Part shown: piece by piece, positions 44,260 through 56,200 of the stretch
Position numbering within the stretch: position 1 is the first letter of the stretch
Layout of the letters: each line of letters begins with the position of its first letter
Source of the DNA: Cyanophora paradoxa
Taxonomy: Eukaryota; Glaucocystophyceae; Cyanophorales; Cyanophoraceae
Assembly (NCBI GenBank): GCA_004431415.1
Contig: QPMI01000210.1
Coordinates: forward strand, 1-64,000
DNA length: 64,000 bases
Direction: 5' to 3'
The notes under the pieces: model-generated
What the model was told of the DNA's origin: nothing
Database searches by the model: none
Seen by the model: the letters and a program-made list of their open reading frames with translations, nothing else
Program-made: the position numbers and the translations under genes

Positions 44260-47200
44260 GCAGTCCGATCGGTGCGGGGGTGGCGGCAGCGGTGGCGACG
44301 AGCAAGCCGACTGGCGCGGCGGTAGCGGCGGTGGCGAGCAAGTCGGCCGGCGCGACGAAAGCGGCGGCGGCAGGCAAGCCGACCGGTGCAAGTGCGGCAA
44401 TGGCGGCGGCGGCGAGCAAGCCAGCTGGCTCGGAAGCAGCGGCGGGCAAGCCGGCAGGCACGGCGGCGGTGGTTGCGGCGGCAAGCAAGCCGACCGGTGA
44501 GAAGTCGATCGTGGCGGCGGCGAGCAAGCCGGCTAGCGAGGTAGCAGCGGGGGCGAGCAAGCCGGCGGGCGCGACAGTGGAGACGAGCAAGCCCACCAGC
44601 CGCACAATTAGAGTTGCTCAGGCGGTAAGGCCAGATTCTGATTGCCCTGCTGCAGCAAGCAGACCCAGACCCGCTCAATCTCGGGACGTCAGCTTGCGGG
44701 TGCGCAATAAACTAGAGCTCTTCAATTCAATCTGACCGACGTGCGCGATGCAGGCGACGATCTGCAGCTGGGACGTCCAGCACCTCGCCGAGTCCAGCGT
44801 GTACGAGTCGGGGCTTAATGTTGGGACGCCCCTGCCCAAGCGCTACGAGAGCGCTAGCGACTTCTACGACCGCCTCGCGCCGCTGGTGCTGGAGACGTGC
44901 CGCGCGCAGCTCATCCAGGCCATCTGCTCTGTCTCTCCAGCCTCGGCCGTCCCGTTCTCCTTCACGAGCCTTTCGGCCGACGAGAGCTACGCCCCGCTCA
45001 GCGCGGTTGGGGTCACGCTCCGGGCCTGCCCCGAGGACACTCTGGCGCTCGTGGGCAGCACGGTCTGGGTCTTCTGCCCGCAGCCCTTCGCTGGCGCCGA
45101 CCACTTCGCGGCGACTGGCGATGGCGGCGGCGCCCGTCGCCCCGCCTGCACGCTGGCGGTGCTCAATGGGAAACGCCGTGCGGAGGATGGCCCACGGGCG
45201 GACGAGCTCGACGAAGAGCCGTTTGACGCCGACCAGAGCTTCCACATTCTTCCCGGCGCGAACGCAGAGCTCACGGAGGCACGCGTGTGTTCTGCATCCT
45301 CTCTTATCAACCCGCTGATTGCACTTCGCAGGCGCTTGCCATGCTCCAGGCCTGCGCAGGCAACGCGCCCTGGTTCGCGACGCCCCTCGGGACGGTTATC
45401 ACTGAGGAGCGCATCCTTGCCGCTCTCGCGGCGCTCGGCCGCCGGGACTCGCCTGTCTCCCGCTGCCGCCTCCTCCTCCCGCTCCTCCAGTCGTCCCTGG
45501 ACGACGAAAGGCATATCACCGTGCCGAAAGACCTCGCGGGCACGGTCGGAGGCGCGGCGGCGCTTGCCAGCGTCGGCCAGCAGCTGGAATCGTCCCTGCG
45601 GGCGATCCTCGACCTCCTCAAACGAGCGGCGGGCCTCAACGTCTCGCAGGTGGCCGCCATCGAGGACGTTCTCTTCGGCTCGGACCCCGCCACCCTCATC
45701 CACGGGTAGCCTTCTCACTCCTTCTGCTAGTTGTTCTCACGTCTTCTGCTGATTGTCTGGCACAGGCCACCCGGCACGGGCAAGACGCAGACACTGGCAG
45801 TGTACCTTCTGACCGTCCTTGCAGCATCGCGGGCTTTTGGCATGCGCCCTTCTGCGATGGATTCAGCAAATTCGGCGGCGAATTCAGAGGAGGTGGGAGC
45901 GGCCCGGAAACCTCCGCGCATGCGCGTGCTGGTCACGGCCCCTACCAATGCGGCCGTGGTTAACGTTGCCAGAAAGCTTCTGAAAGTGAGCAAAGTGAGA
46001 AGCTTCTCTTCTTTGTCGGAACTGAGGTCTCGAAGGTGGGCGCCATTGTCGCGAGGGGGCTGCTTGCCTCCGAAGAAGGCAGAGCCTTCGCTTCGGCTGT
46101 GGCGCTGGATGAGTCGGCGCTCGCCATCGTTGGCGACGAGGGGCGGATGGTCGGCTTCGCTCACCGCACTGCGCCTTTCAATTGCAAACGTCTGCGCAGG
46201 AACTCAACGAGGCACTCTCGTCGATCTTTGTCCCGCATCGCGCCAGGCGCATTCTGCTCGCCGCGGCAGAGTGGAACGAAGTCTTCAGCGACGCGGCGAG
46301 GCGGACGGCGAGGGGCTTGGCGGCGCAGCCCCCGGGCTTCGAGCGCCACGTGGACCGCGGAAAGCTGGTCGAGCTTCTCGCCAAGCTTGTGAGCGACAAC
46401 GAAGCCCGCGTGGCGACGCTGGAAAGGGACATGCCCGCGGGAGTGGAGAAGGGCCAGAGCTGTGTTGCAGCCGCCCGCAGCGCGTTGGAGACCCTCGTGA
46501 CTCGAAAGGTGCGGCTTCCACTAGGAGTCAGTCGCGAGATTTATGCCAGCATGAGCAGACGGAGCTGGAAACTGGCGGCGCGGATCCTCTTTCAAACAAC
46601 GAATATGCGGTCGTGGCGAGAGCGCTGGAGGCGGCGGCGGGCGCCCTCAAAGGCCTCGAACGCATCGACCGGACCTCGCTAGAGCGCGCAATCGTGCGAG
46701 AGGCGTGCGTCGTCTTCTCGACGATCACGGGCGCGCAAGGTTTCTTCCTGCGCAACGACGACGGATTCTCCGTCGCGGTCGTTGATGAGGCGGCTCAGGT
46801 GCGCTGGTAACTTCCTGTTCGAGATGCATCTGATCTGGAGCGATTTACAGGCACCGGAGGCGTTGACATCGCTTGTCTTCCGGCGCTCGCTGCAGTCCCT
46901 TGTCCTGATCGGAGACCCGCGCCAGCTGCAGGCCACTATTTCGTCCAAGGTCTGCTCGCTCGCCGTTCTAGACCCCTCGAAATGACAAAGCTGCGAGTGC
47001 AGTCCGCCGAGGCCTGCGGCTACGGACGCTCCCTGTTTGAGCGCCTCGAGGAGTGTGGCGTGGGCACGTGGCTCCTGGACACGCAGTACCGGTGAGCTGC
47101 TTCTGTGAACAGCCGCAAACATTCTGGTTTGACTTGCTAGGCTGACACGTGCCTGCAGAATGCATGAGGAGATTGCGCTGTTCCCTAACTTTCATTTTTA

Positions 47201-50200
47201 CGGTAATTTGCTGAAGCACGCCGAGGGCGTCAGCATCGCTCAGCCCTGGCACGAGGATGAAGTGCGTGTACCCGCGCTCAGTTGCAACGCCTCGCTTACA
47301 ATCCTTCGAAAGGTTGGGCTGTTCCCACCCCTCTGCTTCATTGACGTGCGCGTGGGGGCGGAACGAACGGTCACCGTCAACGGCGCCCCCAGCTACCTCA
47401 ACGACGCTCAGGTAGTTTCTGACTTCGATCCGATCCATCCGATCCATGTTTCCTTTATCAAGCTCATCGCGTGCGCAGATCGAAGTGGTGGCGTACCTCT
47501 GCCAGCGTTTTGCGAAGAAATACGCGTCCCTGGGTGCCGGAGATGAGCAGGACGGGGGTGGGCGGAAGCTGTCGATCCGCGCGCGGATCGGCATCATCTC
47601 GCCGTACAGAGCGCAGGTGGAGGCCATTGAGGTGAGCGCTGCTTCCGCGACCGATGCAGCGCCCTCTCATCGCTTCTGCGCGCACAGGCAGCGTTGTCCG
47701 GCGAGTCCGCCGAAGAGCGCAGCTGGAAGTCCAAGGTGCAAAAGCGGCGCGAGCGACTGATTCAGATCGCATCTGGGAAGGCGCTCGTCGAGGTCAAGAC
47801 TGTGGACGGGTTCCAGGCGCGCGCGTCTCGGTCGTTCATAAGACTCGCCACCTCTGCATAACTGGTGGAATCATGCAGGGTGGCGAGAAGGACGTCATCA
47901 TCCTCTCGCTTGTCCGATCCAACCGCAATGTCGGCTTCTTGGAGGTCGCCAGTCGCCTCAACGTCGCAATCACTCGCGCGAAACATAGCCTCGTCATTGT
48001 CGGGCATGGTGCAACGCTCCGGATGGACGAGGACTGGAATGCCCTGCTCGAGAGCATTGAGCAGCGCGCCGCAGCCTGCCAGTCGTCCGCGCGCCCAACA
48101 GTGCGGTACGTCAACGCAAGCGAGCACAAGCAGCTGCTTCGGCGCATCCAGGGGGAAATGGGCGAGAAGCGACTTCGAGAGCTGCGGGCGGCGGTGCTGC
48201 ACCTTGGAGAGAACACGAGCCGACCAGGAACCCATTCGAAGTGGCGGATGAACATGACCGCAGAGGCTTTTCAGGCGTTCTCGGTGCGCCGCGCTGAATC
48301 AAAACGGTAGACCTCCACGTTCACGTCGCCTCTTAGGAGCTGGAGGACAGGGAGCGCCAGGCGATTGCGGAGTGCGCTCTTAAGCTTGCGGAGGGCAAAC
48401 GGAGCCGCAGCGCAAAGATGCGCTCTCCGCTCGTTGACGTCGATGTTGGCTTTTTCGTGGAGGATTCGACTTCGACTGCGACAGCGGGCGGAGTGCAGAT
48501 GAAGCACCCGCTCGAGCTGTACCCCATCAAGGTCCGACAGCGAAGTATTGCTTTCTCTTTTTCTTTTTGCACCCGTCATCGGTGAGCAGGTCGAGAGCAT
48601 CTTAGAGTTCCGGGTTTTCTGGGGATTCGCGTGGGTCCATCTCCAGGACAAGCCGAGCGTCGAGCAGGTGCGATCGATTGAGCGTATCGAAGATCGGCGC
48701 GCTCGAGCCCAATCTGTTCGCAGTGCATCAAGATATACGGCATCGTGAAGGTGGACCAGACGAACGAGGCGACGCTCGTGCTGGAGGCTCGGGAGCGGCT
48801 GGCGAGGGAGGTCGTCGGCATGTACTCGGACGAATACCTCCAGGGCTGCCGCCTGACCGACCGGGATCTCATGGCGGGCCCCCGCTGCGTACCCGTCGCG
48901 GACTTCGCCTGGTACAGCCTTTGTCTGTTTGGTGCTGGTGCTGCATCTCACGTGCATCTCACATGCGATCAGGTACCGCAAGGGAATGGCCGAGAAGCCG
49001 GGTGGGGAGGGCGAGTGCCACGCGGATATCGCCAAGTCGCTTGAGGTGGACCTGAAAGCTGTCATCATCGCCTGTGAAACAGCACCGAGCGCTTTCTCGA
49101 CAGGTGCCGGCCGAGGTGCTGCGGCGCGTGGTGGAGGGTGGCGAGCTCCGCAAGTCGGTCGTCCCGCTCATGGCTCTCTCGCCGGAGGAGATGGCAATCG
49201 TCCAGCAACCGGGCAGCATTTTCGTCCTCGGCCGTGGCGGCTCCGGCAAGACGACCGTTCTGCTCACCCGGATGGTGGCCAACGAGATGCGGCGGCGGAT
49301 GATGGGCGCCGACTGGAGACAGATGCTCATCACGGCCAACCCGCGTCTCTGTGGCGAGCTCCGCGCCGAGCTGCAGAAGATGTTCAACACGCTGCCCTTG
49401 GCGTCCACCGACGCGGCGGCGCCTCCCGCCGTAAGAAAATTCTGCCAATTCATCAGCGACTCCTTTCTTAACCTGAGGACAGAACGGGCGCGAAGTTGCA
49501 GCGGATCGCAGCCTCAGCGACTGCAGGAGTCTCGAAGTGTGCACCTTCGAGCAATTCCTCGCCCTCCTCGACCGCGATTTACAGAAGCCTTTCTTCCGAA
49601 AACAGGCGCTGCCATAGCTTGCTGCTTTCAGCGCCGCTTCCTCTGCTGACAGGCTCTGTCTGCAGGACTGCTTGAATCGACGGGTCGACTACCGTCTCTT
49701 CCGCACCGTGTACTACGACTCGTTCCCGGAGCCGCTGCGGCGCAAGAAAGACCCGCGCCTCCTCTTCTCAGAGTTTCTATCCCTCATTAAAGGATCGGAG
49801 GTCCGCCTTGAACCTGGCGTCACTCAAGCTTGGCACATCGCGGGCTTATGTCATCGCAGGACGCCATCCTGGGGCGGTTCACGGAAGGCAGGGCCGCGCC
49901 CGTGCCGCGGCAGCCATTCGTTGCGGACCCTGAAAGTTCTGAGTGGGCAAATTCGGAGTACGCGTGGCGCAGCGCCTTCTCCGACGCGAGGACACGAAAT
50001 GAGGTGCCAAGACCTTCGCCTGATCATTTTTGCCTTTGCATGACCTTTGTGGCGAAGGTGTACGATCTGTTCGAGGCGTACGAGGAAGCGAAGCGGCGGC
50101 GGGGCGAGCACGACGTCGCGGACGTCGTCCTGCACGCGTTCGCAGAGCTCCGCGCTGGCCGTGTCCGCTTCAACTACGCGCCCCTCCACTTCGCCATGGT

Positions 50201-53200
50201 TGACGAGGTGCTGTCGCTCCTAACCGCATTTTGGGCGCTATCATTGACTTCTTTACCAACAACTACAACAACTGCAGGTTCAGGACCTCAGCATTGCTCA
50301 GGTCGCTCTCTTCAGCTTTGTGTGCTGCAACAAGGACGGCTTCGCCCTCGCTGGCGACACAGCGCAGACCATCGCCCAAGGTTCCGGCTTCCGCTTTGAA
50401 GGTTCGCGCGAATGTATTCAATATCTGGTATCTGGCCGAGCAGCTGCGCTGCGCTTTGCAGACGTCAAATCGTTCTTTTACAAGCACGCCATCTACCTTT
50501 TCGGCGAACGCACGGATCCGGACTCGAAGGTGTGTCTGCACGTCTCACATGATGATGATGCCCCACATGATGACGAGTGCAGGTGCACGTACCACCGGTC
50601 TGCCTGCTGCAGCGGAACTTCCGCACGCACACGGGTGTCCTCAATCTCTCAAACTCCATTGTGTTTCTGCTCCAGGTCCGCGTTCACGCCTGTTTGTTCC
50701 ACTGCTCTTGCCTGCCTTTTCACACGCTTCGTTACCTAGAAACTTTTTCCAAACGCTGTTGGTAAGACGGTGGTCGTCCCACGCACGCAAACGATTGAAT
50801 TAAGCCGCAGATGGTGTCGAGATGGAGGAAGCACTCAAGCACGGGCCGCTGCCGATCGTTGTCCGCAGCCCGCAGCTCACCGACGCCAGTTTCGCGGGCC
50901 TCCTATCCCAGAAGGACTGGACCGCTAACCAGGCGCGGCACCTACGTTGAATCCCGCGTATGCCGCCGTAACCGGCTCTTGCAGGCGGTCCTGTTGCGGG
51001 AGTGCGCGCAGGGAGGCGGGCGAGGAGCGGAGCGAGGCGTTGTTGCTCACAGCATTCGAGGCGAAGGGCTTCGAGTTCCAGGACGTTGTCCTCTACAGTG
51101 CGCATTCTAACTAAGCTCTTCTAGATCTGATCGCCATTCTAAGTAAGCTCAGATTTTGTGTCCGGATCGCCTTTTGCAAAGCTCTTCAACGTCCTCTCGC
51201 GCATTGCAGACGGTTCCTTCTCATTCACCCACGACTTCGAGCCCGAACTGCTCCGGTACGGACCGCTCTGCCACGAGCTTAAGATCCTCTACGTCGCGGT
51301 CACGCGGACCAAGGGCCAGGTCTGAAAAATTTCAGCCATTATGTATCTTCGCCATTCCGGACGATTGTTGCGCAGCTTGTCTTTTTCGAGGATGGCAATG
51401 CGGCGGAGCCGTTCGAGCGCCTCTGGCAAGCGTCACAGCACTGCAAGGAGAGCGGCGCCGACGGAGGCGGTCAGCTAGTGCATGCAACGAAGAATGTTCA
51501 GGAGGGTCTGGACGCACTATCTTTCGCTGGTCTGGCAAAAACGACGAGCCGGGAGGAGTGGCGGAAACGGGGCATGTAAGTCACAGCACTGCTTCGACGA
51601 TTTGTGTCCATGTACCCTAAACATCATCCGCAGGCAATGCATGGAGTTGCAGCAGTACGAGAACGCGAGGACCTGCTTCCGGAACGCGCGGGACGAGCGA
51701 GGTCTCCAATGGGTCAAGGCGGAGATGGACCACGAGCGCGGCTTGCGCGAAGCAGGTATGTATGGAGCTCGCTGTATGCTGCACGCTTCTCATTCGGACG
51801 GCAGCAATGGTGGGCAATGGTGCATCGGACGCAAAGACGATCGAGAGGGGTGTCGAGCTTCTGTCGGGCGCTGCGGAGCAGCTGTTAGCGCTCTCGCCAC
51901 CGATGGCGGAGCGCGCCTCCGAGTGGTGTGTGGAGGCGGTTCAGCTGGCGAGGGGGCCCCGCGCCGGTTCCAGCAACGGCAGCTCAAAGGCGGCGGCGGC
52001 AGCAGCGGAACGCCGCGCGAAAGACGTCGCGCGGCGGGTTGCAAAGATGTTGGAGGGCCACGGAAGACATTCGGATGCAGGGCGCGTGCTGGTTGATGCT
52101 GGATTGCAGGTCAAGTCTTCGGCGGAGAGCGGCGATGACAGAGCAGAGAGCCTGAAGCGGGCCCTTGACGCATGCTTGCAGGTCCGTCGCTTGCGTGGTA
52201 TGCACTTTTCATCTTCAGCGCAATATTCAATCCTGCTGCAGCGCCGGGAGTTCAAACGAGTGCTGACGATTTTGGAATCCAATACGGTGCGAGTTCATCA
52301 GTTTGATCGTGGGATTCGTACTTATTCAGCGTGCAGGCGGATCAGATCGCACCGGAGACGCTCTCTAAAGTCCTGCTGGAGTGCGCACGGCGCGTGAAGC
52401 GGGAGGAGGCCCTGCCGTTCCTGAAGCTCCTGCCCTTGCTCGACGAGCGCGCCAAGCAACTTGAGGCATACCGATTCTTTAAGGAGCTCATCGATTTGGA
52501 GAAGGAGCGAGGTGACTATGAGCGCGCCGCTCGAATACAGCAGTGTCTTGGAGACTTCCTAGGCGCAGCTGCCTCCTGTCGGTCCGTTCATCCTTCTCTA
52601 ACTTGATTTGCCGTCGCCTTCTCTCGCCTTGGCTTATGTGTTTGCGCAGTCTGGATGGTAATCACATGAGCGCCCTTTACTGCACCCTTTTCTACGCGAG
52701 TGCTCATGTCGAGTTCAACGGGCGGCCTGTCGAAGGAGCCATACCCCTTCTCCGTGAGGTCTTGGAGATAGCGAACGAAGATCTACGAATAGTCCGGGAG
52801 GAGAGTGCACGATGGAGCACCGAGGAACAGGACTCGATACGCGACCTGGCCATGGGGCTCGAATATCTGCGAGCCGTCGTCGACGACGTCAAGGACGCTT
52901 GCACATGGATCGAAATTGCGGGTCGCACAAGGCGACCCGATGTCATTTTGCCCTGCAGAATGCGTGCCTGCGATTGCATCATTTCTACAAGCGCCTTTCA
53001 CGCTTTGGCAAGTGAAATAGTACTAATGACTCTGAAGATTCTGGACGCCGCTCCTGGTGCACTTTCCGAGTTTTTCCCTTGCTCTGACATTCACCGTCTT
53101 TTTGGAGTCGACATTTCTGCCTCCTCCATTCTCCACTATGCACCGCAGCCATTCCCCCAGAGCGACTCGGTACCGCCGAAGGGGAAGAAACTTGGAAAGG

Positions 53201-56200
53201 GCGGGGCACCCCCGGCACCGCCCCAGCCTGCAGCCGCACGGCGGCAAGCCTTGCCTTTAGCCGTCTCATCACTCGATATGTCGGAAGATCGAAAGTCGTG
53301 GATTGCTGCTGTAACACTACGGATTTTGAATGCTGCCGCCGATATCGCGGTGCCCTGGTCGCTCGTGCTTAAGAAAGGAGAGCGTCCCAAGGAAGCAGCC
53401 GAGGTGCTCTTCAGCCGAGGTCCCCCGGTCAGTCACAGACATCTGGCCCTTGTCGCCTGCGCGGAGGTTCGTTTTAAACCGGCACTGCTATCAACGTCCG
53501 GCCTGCCTCAGTCCTAAAAGATGCCTCAGTCAGGTAACTTCGATCAAGGCGAAGAGTTTGTCAGCCGTGATCCGCAGCTGAAGTCGAAATGGCGCGTGCA
53601 ATAGCATGAACGTTTTCTGAAATTATTCTGACGTTTCTTCAAGGGCGGAGATATTGAACAGAGCCGCGGAGTTCTTTTCTCAAGTCAATTTCGTTCTGAT
53701 CTATTGTTTTACATTCGTTCACATCGCTTGCAGAAAGATCAAGAACCACGCAAATTGTTGGACATGCTGCAATCTAACGCGGCAAATGTCTTTGCTCGCT
53801 TACTCTTCGCTCATTTTCGCTCAACTCAGGGTCTGAGCGCGCAGAGAATATCCACGAAGACGCGCTCTAGAGTCCTGCTGGAGTGTGCACGGCGCGTGAA
53901 GCGGGAGGAGGCCCTGCCGTTCCTGAAGCTCCTGCCCTTGCTCGACGAGCGCGCCAAGCAACTTGAGGCATATGGATTCTTTAAGGAGCTCATCGATTTG
54001 GAGAGGGGGCGAAACAACCACAATGCTGCGGCTTGGTGTCAGCTCGGCATGGGGGATCTTCTTGGCGCGGCTGCCTCCTTCCGGTTTGCTAGCACTCCTT
54101 CCATGTTCTGGTTCCGCGCGTGAATGACCTTCCTTCATCGATTCTTCCAGGCTGACCGGCAAACCCGCCCACATCGAAGCCCTCAGCTGCATGCTCGATT
54201 ATGCATGTGCTCACATCGAGCTTGATGGGCGGCCACTGGAGGGGACCGCGCTCCTGCTCCACGAAATTTTAGAAATGGCAGGCGACGACTTGCGAGTTCT
54301 GGACCTGGAGGTCACGACTGATCAGGTGCGGGTGATAACAGAGTGCTAATGGCACATGAACACATCTTCTCCGCAGGTCCTTGACCTGAAGCGACTGGAG
54401 GAGCTGTCCCTGCAGCTTCAGTTCGTTCGAGCTGTCACGAACGATGTTAAGGACGCTGAGACGTGGATTGGCCTCGTCAAGCGCACCGCGAATCCTCCTT
54501 ATAATAATCGTCGACCTGATATCCGCATGGCCTGTGAACTGCGCGTTTGTGATGCCCTTTTATCTACAGCTCCACTTCATCCCGATGCCTTCAATGCATC
54601 GTTGACCACTCTAGAATTGCTACAAACGATGCCCAGCATACTACCTAAGCTCGCCAGCGATTTAATGGCTGACCGATCACTCTCTCTTGGCGCTTTCGCA
54701 CTCTACACGGGCCATTTCTCTGCGTCGCAGGCCTCCACTAGTACTGGAAGACGTCTCGTGTGGTTTAGAGGAGGGAAGCCACTGCAGCCGGATTCAAGCC
54801 AGAGCAAGGACCCCGCGGAGCCCTTGCAGCAGCTGCGTCACGCCATGCCTCTTCTCGCCAACATCTTCAATAGCCCGGCGTCGTGGGCCGCTTCGATGTC
54901 GCCAAAGTTTACGAAGGCGGCTGCAGAGCTCGCGCAGCGCGCGGCGGATGCGCTGGTGGAGGCGAAGCGCCCTCGAGAAGCAGCGCAGCTGCTCTTCGCT
55001 GCCGGCGATGAGCAGCGCGCCACGCTCATTTGTGCTAACGTGCGTCACTGCGATGTCCCGATGTGCACACCATGGAATTTTACCGCCCCTGTCTCGTCTG
55101 CAGGAGGGCCCCGCCGTCGTCAAGGAGTTGAGAAGTCGCTATTTATCCAAGAAGCAAATTGTTACAAGGTAACCTGCACGTACGAGCTGCGAAGCACTAG
55201 CTGATATAGTGCAGCAGCTCTTCTTCCAGCTTGCCTATGATGAGGAGAATAGGAGACAGATGGGTGCGCTTGTAGTCAGCTCACACGTCCAGACGCATCT
55301 CACCTCCGCGACGTGTATGCACATGCACAGGAGCTCTCTGATCTGCAGTCGGATGATCCGGAGCTCCCGCCTTTCGAATTCAGGTACGCCATACAGTGGC
55401 AAAGACAGCCAATCTGATGGAGCAGCAGCAGCCAATCTGTCCCAATGGTCAAGCACGTCGGCGGAACCTGGGTGCGTCTGGGTGCGTCCGTCTTTTCCCA
55501 AACCAACGCCTTTTTGCAGGAGCCGGTGCCATCCACGAGCGTTTCGGCATCGATGAAGGCACCAGTCGACCGTTCTTCGATGCCTGTGTTGGGTGGAGGC
55601 GCAGCGTCCTCCTCAGCACAATTGCAAGGAGCTCCTTCAGCGTTGTCATCGATGTCGGAAATCGTTCCGGCAGCACCGAGCCGGTGAGCTGCATGGGTTC
55701 CCGTTGCAAATATCAAATATCCATACCGAATACAAGCTGCAGTGAGAAAAGCAGCGGCCGAAAACTGGATCTAACGCAAGGTGGGAGGCGGAAGTGGCCG
55801 GTAGAGGAGATTCAGAAAATGGGTCCCGCGAGCGTTCGCATACTTTTGCTCAACACCAACAAACTCACGAGCGTCCCTGGCGCGGAACTAGCGAAGCTCG
55901 TGAAGCTCAAGTCGCTTTGGCTGGACAGAAACGAGCTGACGACGCTCCCGGCGGAAATCGGGTCCCTGTCGAACCTGCAGCAGCTTGTTGTGAGCAACAA
56001 CCGTCTGAAATTGCTGCCGCCGGAAGTGGAACGCCTGGAGAACTTGCAGCAGCTGGACTTGCACAAGAACGAGCTTTCGGCGCTTCCGCCGGAGATCTGC
56101 AGCCTTCCAAAACTCCAACAGCTGGACGTTCGCCAGAATCGACTGACGACACTGCCACCTCAAATCCGTCATCTCTGGCTTCTCCGGGACTTAAAGCTGA

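Larger units (their letters stand above)
51481..55370 (+). other. C-terminal helical (TPR-like) region of the fusion
   Basis: Many short helical exons resemble the TPR-like tails of TRANK1 proteins: CMELQQYENARTCFRNARDE, ERASEWCVEAVQLARG, LLECARRVKREEALPFLKLL, LLREVLEIANEDLRIVREE, VLDLKRLEELSLQLQFVRA, AADALVEAKRPREAAQLLFA. Two regions (52.3-53.4 kb and 53.8-55.0 kb) follow the same order of motifs, so the tail is built from a tandem duplication. Part of it is almost identical (listed separately). Exon joins between 55130 and 55510 are uncertain. Confidence 0.55.

Noticed and set aside
43740-44600. CRISPR-like array
   Set aside because: Repeats are coding, contiguous and variable, without unique spacers; the genome is eukaryotic.
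43507-44678. Antisense Arg/Pro/Cys-rich frames across the KPAG repeats
   Set aside because: They are the reverse reading of the minisatellite; the sense strand connects to domains on both sides.
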